A stretch of 64,000 nt of DNA, taken from contig NZ_BMYP01000015.1 of assembly GCF_014652335.1 (NCBI RefSeq), forward strand, positions 20,011 through 84,010, given 5' to 3'. A program made the position numbers and the translations under genes. How positions within the stretch are numbered: the first letter of the stretch is position 1; each line of letters starts with the position of its first letter. Positions 58,671 to 64,000 of the stretch are shown piece after piece. The notes beneath the pieces were generated by a model, which saw nothing but the letters and a program-made list of their open reading frames with translations, was not told the DNA's origin and made no database searches. This stretch comes from Vogesella fluminis. Its GTDB lineage: Bacteria; Pseudomonadota; Gammaproteobacteria; Burkholderiales; Chromobacteriaceae.

Positions 58671-59669
58671 TTACTGTGGTGTGTAACCGGTCTGCTTGTA
58701 GATCAGCTGAACCAGGCCTTCGCCGATACGGTCGTCCATCTTGGTGTGGACCGGTACCAGTGCTTTCTTGAATGCAGCGCGCTCGGCGGCTGTCGGGACG
58801 TAGATCTGGGTCTTGCCGGAAGCCTTGATCTTGGCCAGGTCGCCTTCGTTTTCCTGCTGCGCGATCTTGTTGGCGTAAACGGTGGCTTCCTTCATGGCGC
58901 CTTCCAGCGTGACACGCACGTCGGCTGGCAGGCCATCCCAGAACTTCTTGTTGACGATTACCGCGTAGCCCAGGTAGCCGTGATTGGTCACCGTGGCGTG
59001 CTTCTGCACTTCGTGCATCTTCTGGGTGTACATATTGGATGGCGGGTTCTCGGTGCCGTCCACCACGCCGGTCTGCAGCGCCTGGTAGGTTTCGGAGAAG
59101 GCCATCACCTGTGGCAGTGCGCCCATGCTGCGCATCTGCTCCTCGATCACCTTGGACGACTGGATACGCATCTTCAGACCCTTGAGGTCGGCCGGGGTCT
59201 TGATCGGCTTGTTGGCGGACATCACCTTGAAGCCGTTGTCCCAGAACGACAGGCCCTTGATGCCCTTGTTCTCGAGCTTGGCCAGCAGCTGCATGCCGAT
59301 CGGGCCCTGGGTCACCTTGTGCAGTTCATCGTAGTTGTCGAAGATGTACGGCAGGTCGAAGACTTCGAATTCCTTGGCGCCCAGCGGGCCGAACTTGGCC
59401 AGGCTTGGTGCCAGCATTTGCACTGCACCCAGCTGCAGCGCTTCCATTTCTTCCTTGTCCTTGTACAGCTGGCTGTTCGGGAATACCTGTACCTGCACGC
59501 GACCCTTGGTGCGCTGTTCGGCCAGCTTTTTGAAGTATTCGGCGGCCTTGCCTTTCGGGGTGTCCTGGGCTACTACGTGGCTGAATTTGATCACGAAATC
59601 GGCGGCATGGGCTGCGCCGGCAAGACCGAAAGTGGCGCCGATCACAAGGGCTGCGTATTTCAGTTTCAT
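58671..59669 (-). CDS. dctP: TRAP transporter substrate-binding protein (C4-dicarboxylate type)
   Basis: This 332-residue periplasmic receptor has the signal peptide MKLKYAALVIGATFGLAGAAHA, then FVIKFSHVVAQDTPKGKAAEYFKKL, the substrate-arginine region LKGLKMRIQSSKVIEEQMRSMGALPQVMAFSETYQALQTGVVDGTENP and NHGYLGYAVIVNKKFWDGLP. The pattern is that of DctP-type receptors for malate, fumarate and succinate. It leads the operon. GGAGAG precedes the ATG. Confidence 0.96.
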   Translation of the reverse strand: MKLKYAALVIGATFGLAGAAHAADFVIKFSHVVAQDTPKGKAAEYFKKLAEQRTKGRVQVQVFPNSQLYKDKEEMEALQLGAVQMLAPSLAKFGPLGAKEFEVFDLPYIFDNYDELHKVTQGPIGMQLLAKLENKGIKGLSFWDNGFKVMSANKPIKTPADLKGLKMRIQSSKVIEEQMRSMGALPQVMAFSETYQALQTGVVDGTENPPSNMYTQKMHEVQKHATVTNHGYLGYAVIVNKKFWDGLPADVRVTLEGAMKEATVYANKIAQQENEGDLAKIKASGKTQIYVPTAAERAAFKKALVPVHTKMDDRIGEGLVQLIYKQTGYTPQ

Positions 59670-59710
59670 CTCTATACTCTCCTGTTATTTGTCGTGTTGT
59701 GCGTGTTATC

Positions 59711-59732
59711 GTCCGTGTTCGGACAAACGGAC
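59711..59732. promoter_or_regulatory. Inverted repeat GTCCGT-N10-ACGGAC in the dctP promoter region
   Basis: A six-base perfect inverted repeat lies 42 bases upstream of the dctP ATG. It could be an operator. No sigma-54 element with correct spacing was found around it. Confidence 0.5.
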
Positions 59733-59756
59733 TGTCCACCAGATCAACAGTAGTTC

Positions 59757-59797
59757 CCGCAATGGGGACTGGCCATTAGGGACTTCCGCATTGGGGT
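59757..59797. promoter_or_regulatory. Direct repeat CCGCAWTGGGG in the dctP-kinase gap
   Basis: CCGCAATGGGGA (59757-59768) and CCGCATTGGGGT (59786-59797) are 29 bases apart, close to three helical turns, in the divergent intergenic region. They are candidate binding sites for the response regulator of this system. Confidence 0.5.
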
Positions 59798-59837
59798 TTT
59801 CCCTGATGATTGATTGTGATTGCCTCAGGTCGCCAGC

Positions 59838-62141
59838 ATGCGCATCATCGATACCCCGCCCCTGAAATCCTCGCCCCGCCGGCTATGGCTGGGTGTCGCG
59901 CTAACGTTGGCCGCATTGCTGGCGGCGCTGGCCGGCCTCTATTCCGTGGTCTACCGCGACTGGGTCGACGAGCAGCGCGACAGCCTGGTGCAGGAGCTGT
60001 TATGGCTGGAGCAGAGCCTGCGCCTGCATCTGGAAGGGCATCAGCAGACGGCGGAGAGCATGACGCCGGACCTGCTGGGTGGAGACGCCGGGCGGCGGCG
60101 TTTTGTCGCCGCCGCCAACCTGTTGCGGCGCGAGAGCCGCGAGATTGCCGAAGTGCAATGGGTGGACGGCCGTGGCCAGGTGCTGCTCGATACCAACGGA
60201 GTCGTCAATGGTGGCCAGCAGCTAGGAGGCAGCAGTTATGATGCCCTGTGGCGTGCCGAGCGCCTGAAGCGGCCGGTGTTCGGCGTGCCGTACCGGGCTG
60301 CGGACGGCAAATACCGCTTCGATCTGGCGGTGCCGGTGCTGGTGCACGGCCGCTACCAGAGCGGGGTGCGTATCGTCTATGACATGGCAGGGCTGCTGCA
60401 CCACCAGGTGCCGTGGTGGATCGCCTCGCAATACCACATCAGCGTGGTCGATCTGGAGGGCAGGACGCTGGCCAGCAAGTTTGAACAGACGCCGCCGCAA
60501 AACACGCTGTTCCACCAGATCAGTTTCGATCCGCCCGGTTACGGCCTTAGCCTGCGCGCGGTCAGCTACCGCGCCGGTGTCGGGCTGGCGCTGCCGGTGC
60601 TGTCCAGCTTCATCGGCCTGCTGACGCTGGCGCTGCTGTATTCGCTGTGGCGCATCCGCGGCCACGTGCGCGAGCGGGCGCAGGCGGAAAAGGCGCTGCA
60701 GCACGAGATGATCCTGCGCCAGGCGATCGAGAACAGCATGAAAAGCGGGCTGCTGGCGCTGGACCTGCGCGGCCGGATCGTGCACGTCAACCGTGCCTTT
60801 TGCGAGCTGACCGGGCTGGAGGCGGCCGAGCTGGTCGGCCAGTCGCCGCCGTATTCCTTCTGGCCGCAGGACGAGGCGTCGTTGCTGCAGGCGGCGATGC
60901 AGGCGGTGCTTAATGGCGAATTGCCGGAGCACGGCTTCGAGCTGCCGTTCTGCCATCGCGACGGTGAACGCTTCGAGGTGCGCTTCTACGCCACGCCGCT
61001 GCGCGGCAACGACGGCCGCCATACCGGCTGGGTGGCGTCGCTGTACGACATCACCGAGCTGAAGAAAAAGCGGCTGGCGCTCAACTATTCGCACCAGCGT
61101 TTCCTGTCGGTGCTCAACGGCCTTGACGTCGGCCTGTGCGTGACCGACGGCGCCAGCTCGCAACTGCTATACGCCAACCCGGCCTTCGCCGAGATGTGGG
61201 CGCAGTTCGAGCCGGCGGGACTGTACTGTCCGATGCTGCCGGGGCTGGCCGGCGCGGCGCCGGCGGATCGCGTGTCACTGGAGTTTTCGCCAGACCACGA
61301 CGAGCACTGGTTCCAGCTGCAGTACCGCAAGATCAGCTGGGTCAACGAGGAAGAGGCGTGGCTGGCGATGCTGGTCGACGTGACCGAGCAGCGCCAGCGC
61401 GACGAACGGGCGCGCACGCAGGACGAGCGCTTCCAGACCACCTCGCGGCTGATCGCGATGGGCGAGATGGCGTCCAGCCTCGCGCACGAGCTGAACCAGC
61501 CGCTGACCGCCATTTCCACCTACGCCGCCGGCGTGTCGCGGCGGCTGCCGGAGGCGGTGCAGCAGCAGCACGGCGTGCAGGAGGCGATCCAGGCCATCGT
61601 GCAGCAGGCGCGCCGGGCCGGGCAGATCGTCAACAGCATCCGCGCCTTCGTCAAGAAGCACGCGCCGCAGCTGGAGAATGCCGATCCCGATCTGGCGGTA
61701 TCGCGCGCCCATGCGCTGGCGCTGCCGCTGGCGGAGAAGTACGGCGCTCAGCTGCTGTGGGAGCCGGGCGGCAAGCCGGTGACGGTGCAGATGGATCCGG
61801 TGCTGATCGAGCAGGTGCTGCTCAACCTGATCAAGAACGCGGTGGAGGCGATGCGCGAGGCCGACGTGCGGCGGCCGCTGGTGGCGATCCGTACCGAGGC
61901 CGGCGAGCGCTTCTGGCGGGTGGAGGTCAGCGACAGCGGGCCGGGGCTGGCGCAGGAGGTGAAGGACAACCTGTTTACGCCGTTCTATTCCACCAAGCCG
62001 GACGGGATGGGCATCGGCCTCAATATCTGCCGCTCCATCGTCGAATTCCACCATGGCGAATTCGGTGTCAACGACACGCTGGCCGGCGGCTGCGTGTTCT
62101 GGTTCACCCTGCCGCTGTCCGGCCACAACGGCGCGCAGTAG
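59838..62141 (+). CDS. Sensor histidine kinase with two PAS-type domains (DctB-like role)
   Basis: This 767-residue membrane kinase has a first membrane helix at about residues 15-37, a periplasmic sensor domain to about 255, a second helix at about 258-278, PAS domains near 305-420 and 425-530, and then the phospho-acceptor His550 (SSLAHELNQPLTAIS). The ATPase domain has NLIKNAVEAMR, VSDSGPGL and GMGIGLNICRSIVE. Divergence from dctP suggests it senses a C4-dicarboxylate or similar acid, like DctB. No response regulator is present within the window. The start at 59838 (ATG after AGG) is preferred over a TTG at 59820. A motif copy is in frame at 59907. Confidence 0.9.
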   Translation: MRIIDTPPLKSSPRRLWLGVALTLAALLAALAGLYSVVYRDWVDEQRDSLVQELLWLEQSLRLHLEGHQQTAESMTPDLLGGDAGRRRFVAAANLLRRESREIAEVQWVDGRGQVLLDTNGVVNGGQQLGGSSYDALWRAERLKRPVFGVPYRAADGKYRFDLAVPVLVHGRYQSGVRIVYDMAGLLHHQVPWWIASQYHISVVDLEGRTLASKFEQTPPQNTLFHQISFDPPGYGLSLRAVSYRAGVGLALPVLSSFIGLLTLALLYSLWRIRGHVRERAQAEKALQHEMILRQAIENSMKSGLLALDLRGRIVHVNRAFCELTGLEAAELVGQSPPYSFWPQDEASLLQAAMQAVLNGELPEHGFELPFCHRDGERFEVRFYATPLRGNDGRHTGWVASLYDITELKKKRLALNYSHQRFLSVLNGLDVGLCVTDGASSQLLYANPAFAEMWAQFEPAGLYCPMLPGLAGAAPADRVSLEFSPDHDEHWFQLQYRKISWVNEEEAWLAMLVDVTEQRQRDERARTQDERFQTTSRLIAMGEMASSLAHELNQPLTAISTYAAGVSRRLPEAVQQQHGVQEAIQAIVQQARRAGQIVNSIRAFVKKHAPQLENADPDLAVSRAHALALPLAEKYGAQLLWEPGGKPVTVQMDPVLIEQVLLNLIKNAVEAMREADVRRPLVAIRTEAGERFWRVEVSDSGPGLAQEVKDNLFTPFYSTKPDGMGIGLNICRSIVEFHHGEFGVNDTLAGGCVFWFTLPLSGHNGAQ

Positions 62142-62152
62142 CCGGGCGCGCA

Positions 62153-62183
62153 AAGGTTGGCCGCAACGGCTGCGGCCAACCTT
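62153..62183. repeat. Inverted motif pair between convergent kinase and nadB genes
   Basis: AAGGTTGGCCGCA and its complement flank a five-base loop, giving a stem of 13 pairs, 12 bases after the kinase stop and six bases before the end of nadB. Confidence 0.92.
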
Positions 62184-62188
62184 GTGCT

Positions 62189-63772
62189 TCAGCCTGCCGG
62201 CGTCAGCACGGTATCGTGGCAGCTGGCGTCGGTCTGCGGATAGTCGCGGCTGAAGTGCAGGCCGCGGCTCTCCTTGCGCAGCAGGGCAGAGCGCACGATC
62301 AGCTCGGCGGTCTGCACCAGGTTGCGCAGCTCGATCAGGTCGTTGGTGACGTGGAAGTGGCTGTAGTACTCGTTGATCTCTTCCGACAGCAGGTTGATGC
62401 GATGCAGCGCCCGCTCCAGCCGCTTGTTGGTGCGCACGATGCCGACGTAGTCCCACATCGCACGGCGCAGCTCGTCCCAGTTGTGCGAGATCACCACCTC
62501 TTCATCCGGATCGGTGACGCGGCTGTCGTCCCAGTCCGGAATCGCCGGCAGCGGCACCGTCTTCGACGCCACGATATTGGCCGCGGCCGCCTTGCCGATC
62601 ACCATGCACTCTAGCAGCGAATTGCTGGCCAGACGGTTGGCGCCATGCAGACCGGTGCAGGCGACCTCGCCGACCGCGTACAGGCCGTCAATATCGGTGC
62701 GACCTTCCAGATCGGTGACCAGGCCACCGCAGGTATAGTGCGCCGCCGGCACCACCGGAATCGGCTGCTGGGTGATGTCGATGCCCAGCTCCAGGCAGTG
62801 CGCATAGATATTGGGGAAGTGCTCCTGGATGAAGCTGGCCGGCTTGTAGGAAATGTCCAGATACACGCAGTCGAGGCCGTGCTTCTTCATCTCGAAGTCG
62901 ATGGCACGCGCCACCACGTCGCGCGGCGCCAGCTCGGCGCGCTCGTCGTGCTGCGGCATGAAGCGGGTGCCGTCCGGCAGGCGCAGGATGCCGCCTTCGC
63001 CGCGTACCGCCTCCGAGACCAGGAACGACTTGGTGTGCGGGTGATACAGGCAGGTCGGGTGGAACTGGATGAACTCCATATTGCCGACCCGGCAGCCGGC
63101 GCGCCAGCCCATGGCAATGCCGTCGCCGGTGGCGGTGTCCGGGTTGGTGGTGTACAGGTACACCTTGCCGGCGCCGCCGGAGGCGAGAATGGTATGGTTG
63201 GCCGCAATGGTCACCACCTCGTCCTGTTCCTTGTCCAGCACATAGGCGCCATAGCAGCGGTTCTCGGCACGCCCCAGCTTCTTGCCGGTAATCAGGTCGA
63301 CCGCGATATGGTTTTCCAGCACACTGATGTGCGGATGAGCCCTGATCTTCTGACCCAGCGTGGACGTTACCGCCGCGCCGGTGGCATCGGCGGCGTGGAT
63401 GATGCGGCGATGGCTGTGGCCGCCCTCGCGGGTCAGATGAAAGCCGGTCTGGTGGCTGGCATCCCGGGTGAAAGGCACGCCGAGGTCCACCAGCCAGTCA
63501 ATGGCATCTTTCGAGTTCTCGACGATGAAGCGGGTGGTTTCTTCATTACATAGCCCGGCACCGGCGATCAGCGTGTCATCTATATGCTTGGCGACCGAGT
63601 CACCGGTGTCCAGCACTGCGGCAATGCCGCCCTGCGCATAAGAAGAACTACCCTCCAGCAAATCCCGCTTGGTGATCAGGCCGACCTCGTAATGCTCGGC
63701 CAGATGCAGCGCCAGGGTCATGCCGGCCAGGCCGCTACCAATAATCAGGACATCAAACTTCAGTGTTGTCAT
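62189..63772 (-). CDS. nadB: L-aspartate oxidase
   Basis: NadB oxidises L-aspartate to iminoaspartate in NAD synthesis. The 527-residue flavoprotein has the FAD loop [62 protein letters not shown] [67 protein letters not shown]. The start at 63772 gives the canonical N-terminus [14 protein letters not shown]; the frame extends 65 codons upstream through AT-rich repeats and is not homologous there. A motif copy is in frame at 63198. Confidence 0.97.
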   Translation of the reverse strand: MTTLKFDVLIIGSGLAGMTLALHLAEHYEVGLITKRDLLEGSSSYAQGGIAAVLDTGDSVAKHIDDTLIAGAGLCNEETTRFIVENSKDAIDWLVDLGVPFTRDASHQTGFHLTREGGHSHRRIIHAADATGAAVTSTLGQKIRAHPHISVLENHIAVDLITGKKLGRAENRCYGAYVLDKEQDEVVTIAANHTILASGGAGKVYLYTTNPDTATGDGIAMGWRAGCRVGNMEFIQFHPTCLYHPHTKSFLVSEAVRGEGGILRLPDGTRFMPQHDERAELAPRDVVARAIDFEMKKHGLDCVYLDISYKPASFIQEHFPNIYAHCLELGIDITQQPIPVVPAAHYTCGGLVTDLEGRTDIDGLYAVGEVACTGLHGANRLASNSLLECMVIGKAAAANIVASKTVPLPAIPDWDDSRVTDPDEEVVISHNWDELRRAMWDYVGIVRTNKRLERALHRINLLSEEINEYYSHFHVTNDLIELRNLVQTAELIVRSALLRKESRGLHFSRDYPQTDASCHDTVLTPAG

Positions 63773-63872
63773 TGTCGAATCGCTCTGAAACCGTGGTGAA
63801 AGCACACGCTGAAACAAAAAAGCAAGATTAGCAGAATCGCCTGCCGCGTGCTGCGTCACGCCAAAGAATCGT

Positions 63873-63885
63873 TGCGGCCAACCTT
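63873..63885 (-). repeat. AAGGTTGGCCGCA motif upstream of nadB
   Basis: A full minus-strand copy lies 100 bases before the nadB start. Its left part is included in the tandem repeat that follows. Confidence 0.85.
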
Positions 63886-63918
63886 TTTCATTTTTCTGCC
63901 AACCTTTTTCATTTTTCT
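63877..63918. repeat. 21-bp perfect tandem repeat
   Basis: Two identical 21-base units, each starting GCCAACC followed by a T-rich run, lie head to tail at 63877-63897 and 63898-63918. The first overlaps a motif copy; the second repeats only the GCCAACC part of it. Confidence 0.85.
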
Positions 63919-64000
63919 TTAGTGTTGAGGTGTTTTTGAAATCAACGACTTGCCGCTGTGATGCCAAAAACTCCGCTATCGGGTGTTGACGCCGGTGGTC
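63919..64000. other. Window end, no gene assigned
   Basis: These last 82 bases hold no supported gene; the stretch may be the upstream region of a gene beyond the window. Confidence 0.4.

Noticed and set aside
59740..59780. A sigma-54 promoter for dctP (TGGCCAGTCCCCATTGC on the minus strand)
   Set aside because: GG and GC are 12 bases apart instead of ten.

Overview
The window is GC-rich and densely coded. It looks like a chromosomal segment of a motile, aerobic betaproteobacterium, most likely Neisseriales/Chromobacteriaceae (the Vogesella, Chromobacterium and Aquitalea neighbourhood). I infer this from protein resemblance, the Liu-type leucine degradation locus with LiuR-like operators, the RpoN/FliA-type flagellar promoters and the PilE/FimT/PilW/PilX/PilV minor pilin set. 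No database search was possible. No rRNA, tRNA, CRISPR array, prophage or intact insertion sequence was seen.

Layout: 1-1670 is a phosphonate-type ABC transporter (permease start, ATPase, binding protein). 1809-5548 is a five-gene type IV minor pilin operon. 5750-6553 is lgt. 6763-8619 is ilvD, followed by a chemoreceptor (9032-10648) and a RecQ-family helicase (10773-12710). 12752-16480 holds a tail-anchored unknown protein, acetoacetyl-CoA synthetase and a VOC protein. 16788-17120 is a DUF2249-like protein with a Gly/Cys tail. 17259-20699 is the dTDP-rhamnose operon rfbBDAC. 20892-30427 is leucine/isovalerate catabolism (isovaleryl-CoA dehydrogenase, methylcrotonyl-CoA carboxylase, methylglutaconyl-CoA hydratase, HMG-CoA lyase, the regulator LiuR and a divergent acyl-CoA synthetase). 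30648-39604 holds two small unknown proteins, a secreted subtilase, a cobalamin-type radical SAM protein, an ABC-F ATPase and tsaD; 39711-40130 is an OsmC-like protein. 40362-50485 is flgBCDEFGHIJKL, followed by argE. 51930-54185 has an NSS transporter, an unknown exported protein and a PhaM-like protein. 54268-63772 has maeB, a DctPQM TRAP transporter with a divergent sensor kinase, and nadB.

The genes link up metabolically. Leucine is degraded to acetoacetate and acetyl-CoA, and acetoacetate can be reactivated by the acetoacetyl-CoA synthetase. A dicarboxylate-type TRAP system with its sensor kinase sits beside malic enzyme. The flagellar locus shows a staged promoter order: sigma-54 before flgB, a terminator then a second sigma-54 promoter before flgJ, and a sigma-28 promoter before flgK.

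The most striking signal is a short motif, TTGGCCGCA (extended consensus AASGTTGGCCGCA), which I found 55 times by eye on the two strands, against about one expected by composition. It occurs inside genes and between them, and repeatedly as inverted pairs at gene ends that can fold into terminator-like hairpins. This is how the DNA uptake sequence of Neisseria behaves, but the sequence is unrelated. A second repeat family, a CACAGA-type long palindrome, fills every gap of the leucine operon at a nearly constant distance from the preceding stop codon. A 149-bp MITE-like element with TAA target duplications abuts argE.
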